Below, piece by piece: positions 25,521 to 38,519 of a stretch of 64,000 nt of DNA. This DNA is from Anseranas semipalmata (lineage: Eukaryota > Chordata > Aves > Anseriformes > Anseranatidae). Numbering within the stretch: position 1 is the first letter of the stretch; each line of letters begins with the position of its first letter. Under the pieces are notes generated by a model. The model was given only the letters and a program-made list of their open reading frames with translations. It made no database searches and was not told the origin of the DNA. Made by a program: the position numbers and the translations under genes. The stretch spans positions 653,754 through 717,753 of the forward strand of contig VXAA01003830.1 of the NCBI GenBank assembly GCA_013399115.1. The letters run 5' to 3'.

Positions 25521-26430
25521 CACTTTTTTTTCCATCTAGAATCCTTGTTTCTTTCTGCCCAATAGCCTTTGAGTGAAACAGAAAAGACAGGTATTTTTCT
25601 GTTGCCAAAACCAATAAATTCTAAGTCTAGACCTGAATTTATTTTACAACATGGAGAAAATTTATTATTTTTCCCTTTATCTCTGCTTCTGGAAATGTAT
25701 CTGTTCTTAAACAAAAGTGTCTAAAATTTGTTCGTACCATTTGATTTATTCCTCTGGAGCAAGAAGGGGCACCCTGATACATTTTAGATCTGACTACCAC
25801 TGGAAGTGTTCAGTGTATAAAAAACTTGTGTAGAACATGCACAGAAAAGTAATAGGAATGTTAGGATTTGTGTAAATGGGAAGTGAATGGAATTGTCTGA
25901 CAATGTTTTGAAGACACCAATTGATTAGCAGCTCATCACAATCCTTGCACACAGCCGAGTGCAGTTTCTGAGAACACCCAGGTCAGAGACAAAGGACAGT
26001 GAGTAAACCCTGACCACTCACAGAGGTGGGATTAGGTGGAAAGACTAACCTCCACTAGGCCCTAAAGGCACATGCAGAAATCAGCACATGGTTCCCAAAA
26101 CATGAGACAGGATGAGGACTTGATAGGTGGTGTCTTTGTCCTCCACTGGCAATCCTGGACAGACCAGATGTATTCAGGCATCTTGGATGCTGGACACACT
26201 GTCTGTGCATACATGACCTGGTGCTTGTGAGTGTGTGGGTATAAAATCGTGAGCGTGAAGGAATGACACTGGCTTTGTTGTAAAATAGATCCCCTTGCAC
26301 TCCTGTAAGGTCTCCCATTGAACTCACCATATGCTGTTGCTTCAGTGTTGCAGCTCTCTCTTTTATTGATCTCAGTAAATTCAGAAGAAAGGAGGCCTCA
26401 GAACTGATATTTTCTGAGCATAGTATTCAA
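25521..26430. other. Intergenic DNA, nothing recognised
   Basis: No credible gene or named repeat. Confidence 0.5.
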
Positions 26431-26665
26431 ACATAGAAAAGTTGGTTGGAATGGACCTCTGGAGGTGCAGAGGAAGATGACACCCAACACCAGAGCAGGC
26501 CAGCCATGGCTTTGAACTGTCACTCTCTCTGGGCAACCTGCTCCAATGTGGTACCAGCCTCCGCGAGTCCAACTTCAGCCTGCAGCTGTGGCCATTGCCT
26601 CCTGTGCTGTTGTCCAAAACAGCTCAGCAGATGTTGGCTCCATTGTCTTTGTAACTACCGTTCAA
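26431..26665 (-). mobile_element. CR1 LINE 3' fragment, old
   Basis: On the plus strand it starts ACATAGAAAAGTTGGTTGGAA, continues with GGACCTCTGGAGGT, CTGGGCAACCTGCTCCAATG and GCCATTGCCTCCTGT, and fades after TGGCTCCATTGTCTTTGTAA. These are CR1 3' landmarks in order, with internal deletions. The element is on the minus strand. Confidence 0.8.
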
Positions 26666-29600
26666 AAGCCAAACCCCATCAAAGCCTTTCAGGGAGCAAT
26701 CACCTTTCTGTACACCTATTCACAACACAAGCCCATAAAAGATGTTTGTATACAGCACCAACCTATACGGAAATTTAATCTTAAGGGTTGTACATACAAC
26801 ACTGATTCATGAGCTTCTCAGGACAGCAGGAACCACCTCCTCTGCTGTTTCCATCTGCCAAGTTCTTAGCAGATAGTGAAGTTTCTTAGTGTTCAGGTGA
26901 ACAATATTGCTGATTATTCTCTGGAGTTTAATTCCATTTCCCCCACTCCTAAACTCAGTCCTCTCCTGTCCTTTCAGTATGATATCCCCAACTTTGGATG
27001 ACATCCTTCTTTGTGTTGATGACATCTTAACACTTTTTATCATTTGCCAAAATCTGTACTGAAGTCGTCCTCAACGTATATTTAGAGCATCTTTCTCCAA
27101 CCTGCTACCCACCCTTCAATTTATTGAAATCTTCCCTTCATCACTGTACTGCACCACCACTAATCTTCATCATTTCTGTCTTTAAGTATTTATTTTAAAA
27201 AATATTATATTTAAATTCTGAGTGAAATTTAGGTAGATTTGTTTTGAAAATTACTTACCATAGATATTAAAAACTGACCAACCAAAACCAGCCAACCAAC
27301 CAACCACCACCAACAAAAAGCAACTAACCAAATAAAAAAACTACCACAGCTCTATTAAATTACACTAATAAATTACACAAATGTACATTTGGTAAGCTCA
27401 GGTTGCATGTTCTCCTAGGTATTTAATTATTCTTTCCTATAGAGTTTGTTCTAAAGCCTGGTCCACCTCTGTTAGCCACCAATCACCCAGATCAATTTTT
27501 CTCCACTTTATGTTTACTACATTACAACTGTACAGTTACTACATAAAGACATTATATGTTATATATATGTGTATATTGATCAGTCAAGAAGCTTAGCTAC
27601 AGATTTATTTTTGTTTATAATCCTATTAAATTTAAACCAGGATGTCTGCAGGATGTATCTCCTCTCTTCATTTGTTCAGAAACTATTTGATCACAGATTG
27701 CCTCAGATTTCATAATGAAGATCAGTTCTGCCCAAACATGTACCATGGGAATGGCAACAGAATTAGGATCATGTGAAAATTCAGGCTGGAAAAAGCTCAG
27801 GAGGTCTGTAGTGCATCTTCATGCTCAAAGCAGGGTCAGCTCTGAAGGCAGACCTGGTTTCTTAGGGTTTTATTTGGTCGGGTCTTCCAGAAAACTCCCA
27901 AGGATGGAGATTGCATATATATCAATAGATACATTCTTCAAGGTTAAAAATTATAATCCTGACAATGACTCAATACTTATCTGCCTTTCTAACAATATTA
28001 TAGAAGTCTCCATCTCTAACCAAATCTGACCTGAAAGCTACAGAAGACTCCCTGATCTCTATAAAACTTCTTTTGCTCCAGCTACAAAATGATGTTGACT
28101 CAAGAAGATTGTTTCTTTTCATCACAATATCCTCTCTCCTTTGTTAGCAGTCTGTTGTAGGTCACTCACGCAATTTATTTTTCTCCAAATCTTTCCACCT
28201 TCAACTGCTTCTTCCAAGTGAATACAAGTGGATGATTACTCCAAGAATGCCAGACAAACAGCTCTTACTTCTGAAGCAAGTAATCTTCTCCATGCACCTC
28301 ATATTCACTTGGAAAAAGTGTAAAATCACTGAGTTCAGATACCTAAAAGGATCACCAGAATGTCTAGCAAGGTAGGTCTTAAACAAGGGCCCTCAGTTCT
28401 AACATGAAAACTTAATATTAAAAAATGTCAACAAATAAATAAATAAAAAAAGAAATCCCAGAAAAGAAATAAAGTGGAGATCAAACAGCAAACTGTAATT
28501 GTAGAAAATGTAGAAGCAGAACATAACTCCTTTTTGCTCATTTCTGTCATCTATTTTAGAACTTGTATTCCCACTTTAACACGTTAAAAATAAATGATAT
28601 ATAGAGAAATGGGTAGAGTGAAGGAAGTGCATAAATAAATAAATAAATAGAAATATAATAAATAGAATGAGCAAGGAAATGGAGGCTATAAAAATGAGTC
28701 AAGAGGAAATCATATAATGAAATGTATATATGTATGCTTATATACATCAACAGTCTCAGTGTGAGTGGTGAGTATGCATATTGTGAACATGCATGGATAA
28801 ACAATATGTAAACCAAGATAGGTTAAATCAGCACAAGACAACTTAGCAGACAGAACTGCCAGCTATTGTAAAAGGTTTCTTAATGGAATAACTCATTGAA
28901 AATCCTACCTAGAAAGATGGGGGCAGAAAGAGAAGGATTCTTGGAAAGAAATACTAGTAGCAATATGCAAGATTTTATCAAATATTAACACATCACTTGA
29001 CACATAGGGATTTGTTAATATCAAAGCATAGTACGGAAATTACTTAAGTTTTTCTTCCTGATTTATTTCAGGAAAACATTTTTTTCTTCATTAGTCTTCC
29101 CTTTTCCTAGAATTCATTTACAAATCAGCAATTTGGAGATATCATATCTGTCATTCTCTTGTCCAAATTATTTGTACAATTCTTATTTAAAATTGGTGAG
29201 TTGGGTTAGGGCCATAATGAGAATTATTCCTTACCTCAGGTTTCAATGAACTGGCAAGATAATTCATTCTGAACATGAGCACTGTAAAGTTCATTTCAAT
29301 TTATTACTCATTTTAAGTGAACTAATCTAAATTAAAATCTCCTTGAATCAATACCTCATTTTTATCATAGAGTATTCTGACTAGATCCTACAAATCATTC
29401 ATCTGCTCTTGTATCTGGCAAAGCTAAAATGGCATTGTGGTGAAGATGGGCTTTTTTTACCAAATGGACTTATACACATAAGGTAATAGACATTACAGAA
29501 AAACTCTCCCCAGGCTGTCCACCTCTGAGAGCATCAGCTCTTTCTATATTCCACAGACAGTACACTTTAAATATTTACCTTTGCATCATTACAGGATTAT

Positions 29601-31304
29601 CCGATGTATAGCAAAACGCTGACAAGATGCAGAATTACAGTTCTATACCCATCATGGAAAAGGATTAATTTTTTAACCCTTTCAGCTTCCTATTTTAGTT
29701 ATCAAAACAAACATCTTGCTTTACTTGTAACCAACATCATTGTAATCATTCTGTGGCTGATTTTCATGTTTTTGCTGTCTTGAGGATGGATTGAAAGAAT
29801 TTTCTGAGCAGATTTTGTTCTAACATTACATTTTTATGTAAAGGTAATGTCAGTTGGAAAGCAAGGGATGAAGTTTTTGTTCTGACAAAGGCTATAAAAA
29901 ACTTTCAGAAGACTTAGTCGCATCTTGTTCCTTTCATTATTCTGTTACGTCCCACTTGCATTACATAGTCTACAGTCAATTCATAAAATACAATAAAAAC
30001 CATCTTGTTTTATAGACACTTGAATTGGCATACCTGCCTAAAATAGGTGCTGCAGATATTTTGTGTCTAGAATCCCAAATGTCCCTACATATCTCTTCCA
30101 TTTTTTCTTCTTTATTTCTTGGCCTTCTCAGTTATACTAATGACTTCTCAAGTGCAAAAGATAAGAAAGAATATTTCAAAATGCCCTCATTCAGCAAACC
30201 ATTTCAGCATGTACCTACCTTTAATGATATGAATGGTTCCCTTGAAGTCCTTTGGACTTATGTGCTAAAATATTTTTGTGATTTTGGTCTCAGTGCTATA
30301 GAGAGGTGGATACTCTGTGCATCAAAAGCATTCCTCAGCACATGCTTAACTCTAAGCCAAGCGTAGTTCTACTTTAATCCCTAAAACCAAGCATGTACTT
30401 AGAGAGCCCAGAAGAACCAGTTACTGATGCTACAGCTACATTACTGCAACGAAGCTTTCGCCCCATGTCTGGGCACACCATAATGAGGTCTTGATGCTCT
30501 GGGGAAAAGCCAGCCACATCCTTCCTCCCATCTCACGCACTTAACCTGATGTTTTCTGAATGATTAGTGGACAAGAAACCCAGTGCACATCAGAAGATAA
30601 ACCTAGATGCAGCACTGATTGCTGATCACATTGCTGCCAGGCAATTTGTAGATATTAGAAGCAAAAAAGAGTCTGTGAGATATGGCATGAGAGGACAGAG
30701 GGATGCACACAGACTGTCTATAAAATGCATGAGCCCTATTTAGTCCCTAACAGAGGCTCACAACTCACAAGAGCATTCAAAGTCTAGTTTTCTAAAACAC
30801 CTGTGTATAGGCCTGGATGAGGGTTCATTGCAGAGTCACTGCTGTATGCTTGTGCTTGTGCCTTTAGAGCTGAGAACACAGAACACTGTAAATAGACGTG
30901 TGATTGTGTGGTTGCATTTCAAAATAAATCACTTCAAAATAAATCTGAATAATGTCTAAAGACTTCAGAATGTGCCATTTATGTCCACGAAATGTTTTCA
31001 CTCAGAGAAATTATTGTATTATTTATCTTTAAAGTACCTCTTTTAGATGGATCAACTCAGTTTTGAGGTCTTTCAGCCTAAGCTAAATCCTGACATTATG
31101 TTGGAGCGTATATGTTTTAACTATATTCTGTGGATCACCGGTTCATTTTTTTTGTCAAGAGCACATGGGTATGCTATAAAAGAGACACACTACTTACAAC
31201 CTTGTGGAGATTGTCTTGAAAGAAAATATCAAGCTCTTGAACTGACAGGTTTTACAAGAACAAATCTGGATCTTTCAACACCTTCTTCCAGCTTTACAAC
31301 TATT
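26666..31304. other. Intergenic DNA, no recognised gene
   Basis: A CCAAC-rich low-complexity patch lies at about 27271-27350. Short (AAAT)n runs lie near 28433-28447 and 28630-28648, and an AT-rich patch is at 27550-27580. Frames such as 30025-30366 (113 codons) have no recognisable protein features. Confidence 0.55.
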
Positions 31305-31528
31305 CACAGAATCACAGAATCACAGAATCTTTTGGTTGGAAGAGACCTTCAAGATCACCTAGTCCAACCTAAGACCTAACACTAACAATCCCTCCACTAG
31401 ACCATGCCTCCAAGCTCTGCATCCAAACGTCTTTTAAATACATCCAGGGATGGTGACTTGACCACTTCCCTGGGCAGCCTGTTCCAATGCCTCACAACCC
31501 TTTCAGTAAAGAAATTTTTCCTAATATC

Positions 31529-31777
31529 TCACCTAAACCTCCCCTGTCGCAACTTCAGCCCATTCCCCCTCGTCCTATCACTTGACACATAGGAGAAGAG
31601 ACCAATCCCCACCTCGCTACAGCCTCCTTTAAGGTACCTGTAGAGAGCAATCAGGTCGCCCCTGAGCCTCCTCTTCTCCAGACTAAACAACCCCAGCTCC
31701 CTCAGCCGCTCCTCGTAGGACTTGTTCTCCAGACCCCTCACCAGCTTTGTTGCCCTTCTTTGGACCCGCTCCAGCAC
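31529..31777 (-). pseudogene. CR1 ORF2 C-terminal part
   Basis: The minus frame reads [20 protein letters not shown] and [20 protein letters not shown], a near-consensus CR1 ORF2 C-terminus. It ends early with TGA after GRFR; after that stop the same frame continues as DIRKNFF and [10 protein letters not shown], so a single nonsense change is likely. The upstream part is lost in the assembly gap. Confidence 0.85.
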
Positions 31778-32565
31778 NNNNNNNNNNNNNNNNNNNNNNN
31801 NNNNNNNNNNNNNNNNNNNNNNNNNNNNNNNNNNNNNNNNNNNNNNNNNNNNNNNNNNNNNNNNNNNNNNNNNNNNNNNNNNNNNNNNNNNNNNNNNNNN
31901 NNNNNNNNNNNNNNNNNNNNNNNNNNNNNNNNNNNNNNNNNNNNNNNNNNNNNNNNNNNNNNNNNNNNNNNNNNNNNNNNNNNNNNNNNNNNNNNNNNNN
32001 NNNNNNNNNNNNNNNNNNNNNNNNNNNNNNNNNNNNNNNNNNNNNNNNNNNNNNNNNNNNNNNNNNNNNNNNNNNNNNNNNNNNNNNNNNNNNNNNNNNN
32101 NNNNNNNNNNNNNNNNNNNNNNNNNNNNNNNNNNNNNNNNNNNNNNNNNNNNNNNNNNNNNNNNNNNNNNNNNNNNNNNNNNNNNNNNNNNNNNNNNNNN
32201 NNNNNNNNNNNNNNNNNNNNNNNNNNNNNNNNNNNNNNNNNNNNNNNNNNNNNNNNNNNNNNNNNNNNNNNNNNNNNNNNNNNNNNNNNNNNNNNNNNNN
32301 NNNNNNNNNNNNNNNNNNNNNNNNNNNNNNNNNNNNNNNNNNNNNNNNNNNNNNNNNNNNNNNNNNNNNNNNNNNNNNNNNNNNNNNNNNNNNNNNNNNN
32401 NNNNNNNNNNNNNNNNNNNNNNNNNNNNNNNNNNNNNNNNNNNNNNNNNNNNNNNNNNNNNNNNNNNNNNNNNNNNNNNNNNNNNNNNNNNNNNNNNNNN
32501 NNNNNNNNNNNNNNNNNNNNNNNNNNNNNNNNNNNNNNNNNNNNNNNNNNNNNNNNNNNNNNNNN
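31778..32565. other. Assembly gap (788 N) inside a CR1
   Basis: Undetermined bases between the two ends of the same CR1 copy. Most of the RT domain would lie here. Confidence 1.
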
Positions 32566-32697
32566 GGAAAGCGGCTTGGTCAGCACTTCCGCCAGCTCTC
32601 TCAGCACCCTCGGGTGGATCTCATCCGGCCCCATCGACTTGCGTACATCTATGCGGTGTAGCAGGTCACCAACCATTTCCTCGTGGGAAATTATTAT
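32566..32697 (-). pseudogene. CR1 ORF2 RT-domain start
   Basis: The minus frame carries GDLLHRIDVRKSMGPDEI followed by HPRVLRELAEVLTKPLS and is open into the gap. In CR1 this lies at the beginning of the RT domain. Its order and strand match the 31529-31777 piece, so both belong to one copy. Confidence 0.85.
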
Positions 32698-33757
32698 TCC
32701 ATATACATTAAAATATATATATGAAAATATATGATTCCATGAAAATGTATTGTTCCATACTGCCAACCTCCTCTACCTCCAATAGGGGAGAAAGTCTACT
32801 GGAGCCCAAAATAGAAGCATTTCCACCTGGTTCTAAAATGCATTTCCCCTATGTAATTGTCGTTGCCCCTAACAACTCTCAAAAATGTGGTAAGTGGCAA
32901 TGCTTAGCTGCCAGTCAGGCTATATTTCGAATTCAAGAGGGCAAAACTCAGGAAATGTATGATAAACACCCTGCGTTGGTCCAAGGGTATAGATTAGAAG
33001 CAAGACCTGGTAGGTCTATTCCACCTCTAACTACTGTCATGCCGTAACTAGGGAAGTTAAAATGAGATTAACACATCTCTGACACAGCCCCTTCTTGATG
33101 CAGAGCAGAATGAGCCACACTATGGGCTTGACTCTGATTGTCTCTGCCTTGGCATTAAACTCAAGAGACCAAAGTGATTTCAGACCTAACACCTTTAATA
33201 CAGGGATTGTGAATAAGGTCATATGAAAACAGCACATAGCTCGTCTGATAGTCACGCTTGTTGTCTGAGCCTCTGCTTGAAATTCCTGACGGTGAAATTC
33301 CTAATTCCCAAATGTCTCAGTAAAAGCACACAAAAACAAAAATGAGATCCCATACTTACCAAAGTTGTGGTGAGATAAGGAAAGGTGAAGACATATCACA
33401 CTGTTCACACTGCAACAATCTTTCAGTAAAAAAGTATTTGCCATGCTGGGGGTAAGGGAGGGAAGAGGTTGGATTTTCAGAAGATAAATCTACTTGAAAT
33501 TGTCTTTGCTGAAGAATAGTGAGTATAGCATAACACACATATTGTCACCAAGACCAGATTTCATAGGCGTATAGGTATCTGATCTATACTATGAGAAATA
33601 AATACTTAGGCTGACATCAGATTCAGGTTGTTACGGAAAATTTACTTTTTTTGAGAAACAAGTCTGACCTAGATTTCTTTCCACATAAATAAAGTTGCAT
33701 AAAAAAAAAATTAACCTGATGAGAAATGTAGTAAAAGTGTAAGTATCTGTAACACTT
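32698..33757. other. Intergenic DNA with an unidentified open stretch
   Basis: An AT-rich link (32698-32755) joins the truncated CR1 to a plus-strand open frame ending at 33047. Its last 89 codons (about 32779 onward) have a balanced amino-acid composition. I cannot name the frame. The remainder, 33048-33757, shows nothing recognisable. Confidence 0.4.
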
Positions 33758-33871
33758 AGAATCATAGAATCATAGAATGGTTTGGGTAGGAAGGGACCTT
33801 AAAAGATCATCTACTACCAACCCCCTGCCATGGGCAGGGACACGTTCCACTAGACCAGGTTAAATGTTTGT
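33758..33871 (-). mobile_element. CR1 LINE 3' end, short
   Basis: AGAATCATAGAATCATAGAA is followed by GGTAGGAAGGGACCTT, AGATCATCTA and CACGTTCCACTAGACCAGGTT. This is about 110 bp of 3' terminal CR1 on the minus strand, truncated early. Confidence 0.9.
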
Positions 33872-36269
33872 CTGCAATATTACAGCTACATACTCCGAGC
33901 AGCAGATAATTATGTTACTGTGGTTTCTTTTTGAGTTTCCATGACACAGATATTTACTTTTTTTGATAAGTGCTTCTCAAAAATTCCTGGATGATCTGAT
34001 ATGAAAGAGTTATGTATACCAAAGCAATGCATTAAGGAGAGCTGTTCTCCTGCATGAGGGATCTGCAGACAGGCAGGGAAGGGCCTTGATTAAGTTCAGA
34101 AAGCAGCTCTCAAAGGAATGGCAGGTTGCTGGAAAGGCAAGTTTAAAAGCGTTTTTGGTCCTGTTTAGTTGAATGAATTGTGGCTTTCCTCTTTGGGAAC
34201 AGAAAAGTTTGAAGACTTTTCTATCTCTATGGAAATCACTTTCACTCTCCTTCCCGAATGCATTATCAACAGCTGTCAAACAATGGGAACAAAAGTGCTC
34301 TACAAAGTAAGAAACTGTTTCTCCCTCATCTGGCCTGAGGTAAAAAGAAATGTCAATATACATGTAACTGCTAGCTGAACCCTGAAAGGCTAGGAGCTCT
34401 GGTTTGGCAGCAAAATTAGTCTAGTTCAAAGCAGCAAATATGTTGTGGCCTTATTACTTCAGGCAGACTTATTTATCAACGATAGTGATAGGATCACACA
34501 GAGAATCTGGGCAGGAGTTCAAGAATCAGAGAGGCATTAACCATATTGCCTCATGTGAAACAGTGGCTTCTGAGGAGCAGTAGATAGGGATCAGTCGTCC
34601 TCCCCTAAATCTTCTGAGACTCTGCTTGTTTCCAATTGACCACTAAATATGCCTGTTTGCCTGGAGCATTAATTATTCTTTATAAATCATGAAGACCACA
34701 ATATGTGTTACTCTTTCAGTTTTATTCTACTCATATTAGAATAGAGCTCCAAAATACAACACTTCTGCTTGGCCTGGAAACAAAACCACGAGCAGACCAA
34801 AATCTGTGATCTGAGTCAAGTCTGGGTAAGAGATCTCATCTGCATTGAGGATGGAGAAAGGACATCAAATCCATGTGACAATGGAGTAAAGTTAAACCTT
34901 GAGCTTTGATTTTGGATGCTGAAATTCAAAAGTGTTCACATAAGAGGTTTCAGCTCTCTCCTTAAAAAACCAACAAACAAAAAGACTGAGAGTGTAAACT
35001 CCATCTCATGTGCTCTGAGGAATTTCAGGTAAGCTTAAAACTGGTACTACCCTTTGAAAATTTGAAAATTACACCTTATGTGTGTCAGAGTAGCACCAGA
35101 AAGCCAAGCTACTCACCAGCTGCTCCATTCCTGCGAGGAAGCTCAGATCCTGCCCAGGACTCATACTTGTGCCAAACTGCTCCTTTGATAAGCGTGGCCC
35201 AGTCAAGCCAGCAGATTTGTCCCACACAGGACAAAGCCAAACTCACAGTTCGGATGTACAGCTTGTGGTTGGGCTGCCTTCTAGCCAAACAGGGTAAACC
35301 TGACTTCAGTGGATTTCAGCCCTGTATCAAGACTCATAAAACACAGCCTGAAATTTTGTCTTATACCAAATCCTAAAGCAGAGAGTTTAAGTTTTTCTAT
35401 TACTGCTCTAGCTATGTCAGCATTGTTCATGCTCATTATAACATTATTTTTATAAAGACATGATTTTTACAAAGACATGATTTTTACTTGCATTTATGTA
35501 TTTTAACTGTATGAATAACACCAGTAGTCTAAAGTTTTATATTGTCTTCCATCACCCAACATTCAGCATGCATCACAAATCAGTAACACAGGTAATTGCA
35601 GCCAGACTTGATTTCTTACACGAAGTGTCATGAGTGAAGAACAACATTTCCATCAGTTTGATGATCACTCACTGATTGCTTTGTTATTGACAATTTACCC
35701 TACAGATTACTTGGGACCGTGGCAAATGATACTTGCACCCACTTCTGTATTTGTGTAACTGAAATTGCTTAGGTACTGAGATGAAGATTTTTGATGGTTA
35801 GAATGCTTAAGGAATTGAAAATGAAAATAGAGTAACTATAAAAAAAAACATTGTTTGTCCTTGAGATATAGACAATATGTGCAAGTGACTGGCTAAATGC
35901 ATGTCTTTCCTGTCTCTCATCTTCCTAAAGTAACATTTAAGTGGGATTGATATAGTTCTCAGCTCTTACAGGATTTAGAGGATGTCTGTAGAGAATGAAT
36001 AAAAATATTTAGGTGATCCTGTCTATGATATGCATAGACGCATTTTCACCCAAGAGATTGTAGAGTTGGAATTACTCTCCACGGGCAAAGACAGGAAAGG
36101 AGCCAACGTCTCTAGGCTGAGTGTCCTGAACAAGGGCTCTCCAATGAATAGAAAGTATTACTGTTATTCTTTCTGTCATGTTTTATAGAAAAACCTGATA
36201 TTTTAGTATTATCTGAGAAAGATACCCCAAGGCATTAGGATACTTTCTCTGTTGATCCTCAGGCATTTA
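33872..36269. other. Intergenic DNA, no recognised gene
   Basis: Frames at 34010-34363 (minus) and 35008-35376 (plus) are not recognisable. A perfect 17-bp tandem duplication lies at 35454-35487. Confidence 0.55.
35454..35487. repeat. Perfect 17-bp tandem duplication
   Basis: AAAGACATGATTTTTAC occurs twice head to tail (35454-35470 and 35471-35487) with no mismatch, suggesting a recent slippage duplication. Confidence 0.95.
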
Positions 36270-37364
36270 TAGAATCATAAAATCTTCTAGGTTTGAAAGG
36301 ACCCTTAAGATCATCATGTCCAACCATCCACCTAACTACCAAGTTCACCATTAAGCCATGTCCCTTACTGCCACATTCACACGTCTGTTAAATACCTCCA
36401 GGGATGGTGACTCCACCACTTCCCTGGACAGCCTGTTCCAACACTTAACCACACTTTCAGTGAAGAAATTCTTCCTCATATCCAATCAAAAACTGCCTTG
36501 GTGCAGCTTGAGGCTGTTTCCTCATGTCCTATTGCTTGTCACCTGAGAAAAGAGACCAACACCCTCCTCGCTGCAACCTCTTTTCAGGTAGTTGTAGAGA
36601 GCGATGTGGTCTCCACTCAGCCTCTTTTTCTCCAGTCTAAACAACATCAGTTCCTTCAGCTGCCCCTCATATGTCTTGTTTTCTGGTCCCTTCACCAGCT
36701 TTGTAGCCCTTTTCTGAATGCATTCCACCAACTCAATATCTGTCTTGTAGTGAGGGGCCCAAAACTGAATGTAGTGTTTGAGGTGAGGTCTCACCAGTGC
36801 TGAGTACAAAGGGACAATCACTTCCACAGTCCTGCTGGCCACACTATTTCTGATGCAGGCCAGGATGCCACTGGCCTTCTTGGCCACCTGGGCACACTGC
36901 TGGCTCATGATCAGCCAGCTGCACCCCCAGGTCCTTTTCTGCCAGGCAACTTTCCAGCCATCTTCCCCAGGGAATAGCACTGCACAGGGTTGTTATGACC
37001 CAAGTACAGCACCTGACATTTAGCCTTGTCAAAAGCCATACAATTGGACGTGGCCCATCGATCTAGCCTATCCAGATGCTTCTGCAGAGCCTCCCTACCC
37101 TCAAGCAGATCAACAATCCCACCCAGCTTGGTGTCATCTGCAAACCTGCTGAGGGTGCATTCGATTCCCTCAACAAGATCATTGATAAAGACATTAAACA
37201 ACACTGGCCGCAATACTGAGCCCTGGGGAAGACCACCTGTGACCAACTGGATTTAACTCTATTCACAACGACCCTTTGGGCCCAGCAATCCAGCCATTTT
37301 TTTTACCCAGCAAACAGTACATCCATCCAAGCCATGAACATCCAGTTTCTCCAGAAGAATGCTG
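36270..37364 (-). mobile_element. CR1 LINE, 5'-truncated, ~1.1 kb
   Basis: On the plus strand it begins TAGAATCATAAAATCTTCTAG and carries AGATCATCATGTCCAACCATC, CCAGGGATGGTGACTCCACC and GGCCCAGCAATCCAGCCA. It fades after CAGTTTCTCCAGAAGAATG at about 37364. It spans the CR1 3' UTR, the ORF2 C-terminus and part of the RT domain. It is more diverged than the 31305 copy. Confidence 0.92.
36522..37246 (-). pseudogene. Broken CR1 ORF2: RT core to C-terminus
   Basis: Two overlapping minus frames must be read in turn. The first (37246-36911) has [19 protein letters not shown] and the RT catalytic box FADD (37133-37144), followed by TKLGG. The second (36980-36522) has [20 protein letters not shown], then [14 protein letters not shown] and [16 protein letters not shown] frameshift separates them at about 36911-36980, and the second ends at a TGA where CR1 normally has Arg (CGA). 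The FADD residues survive, but the reading frame is destroyed. Confidence 0.9.
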
Positions 37365-38519
37365 CACTTAGCCCCTCACCATGTAGCACTGCTAGCTCTA
37401 AGTGTAGAAATGTCAGGAAGAAAACACTGAGGTCCCTGAGAGGCTTTATATATCAGTACCCCCATGGTACATGGTTGCAGAGGGGGGTTCTGAAGGTATC
37501 GGCACTTTCAGTAGCAGTCGGGCGGTAATTTGGCGTCTAGCTGTTTTGCACCTGAAATGTTTGTTGTAGTTTTCTCGTGACAATGCTTCTTCCATGCCAG
37601 CAGTTTCTCCCCTCTTATGGGAACAACTCAGGAGATCTCTGTACCCATAATTCTCAACCTTTTATTATTTCCCTAGTTGCCACCCAAACTAATGATGAAA
37701 AAGGCAGCTAAAATTTATGGTATGCCGAAGGCCCGTCTGTGGGAATCTAATTGTTTTTCCTCAGCCACTTCCATATTTATTTTCTTTTTCATCATCTCTG
37801 TAACTGCATTTGAACCAGAGGCCACAGCAATCATGGCAACCACCCACACTGACAGCACATGCTTTTATTTTTCTTGGCAACAATTATTTATCCAGCTTGT
37901 CAAGTTGCTGATGACATTGAAATAGCATCTGTTTCACACTGTCTGCATCACTTACTGCAGAAAGACACAGTTCTCTGGCCCATTTTATTGATTCTTGTGA
38001 TGTTTCCCTCTATTTAAGTTTTCTGTTCTTGGCATTTTTTCTTTCTCTTGGCCTTGGCTTGTTAACTGTATCCTTGTTCATTTTATTGGTTTATTTGCTG
38101 CAGCTAAGGAGCAATTTCATTCTCACAGTGAGCTCTTTCCAAAGACCAGTCTCCAAATCTTTCCATTGTTCCCTGTGCTGTCTTGGAACTGTGCAATCCA
38201 CAAATACTCTCTGGAGCAATGCTTTACTTGCTCTGCAATATTTCTGTGCGAAAATACAGAATGACTTCAGAATCATACAGAATACAAGCAGTATAAGACT
38301 ACTTGGGTAATAAGTAAAATAGCTGCAAAAGAGACAGTAAGCCAGGCATGCCTGATAGGTGGCTCTGCTGAAATCTGTGACTGTCAGAAACATCACAATA
38401 ATGTTTTATGTCTTATGTTCCAGCTGTCCCTAGGAGAATGAGATTATGGTTTAGACACCGAAGTCCTCATCTGCCAGAGGCAGCTCAGTTCAGATAGTAA
38501 ATAGAAAAAATAAAAAAGG
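37365..38519. other. Intergenic DNA, nothing recognised
   Basis: No named repeat. Overlapping frames on both strands (about 38029-38396) have no protein features I recognise. Confidence 0.5.

Larger units (their letters stand above)
31305..32697 (-). mobile_element. CR1 LINE, 5'-truncated, interrupted by assembly gap
   Basis: The plus strand opens with three tandem CACAGAAT units (31305-31329), the 3' end of a minus-strand CR1. It passes through AGGGATGGTGACTTGACCAC and the end of ORF2 into the gap (31778-32565). Beyond the gap, the minus frame encodes MVGDLLHRIDVRKSMGPDEI and HPRVLRELAEVL, the start of the CR1 RT domain. Similarity stops near 32697, which is the 5' truncation point. This is the best-preserved CR1 in the window. 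Confidence 0.9.

Noticed and set aside
31722..32766. 300+ codon frames across 31722-32766
   Set aside because: They span the N gap; only the CR1 ORF2 ends on the minus strand are real homology.
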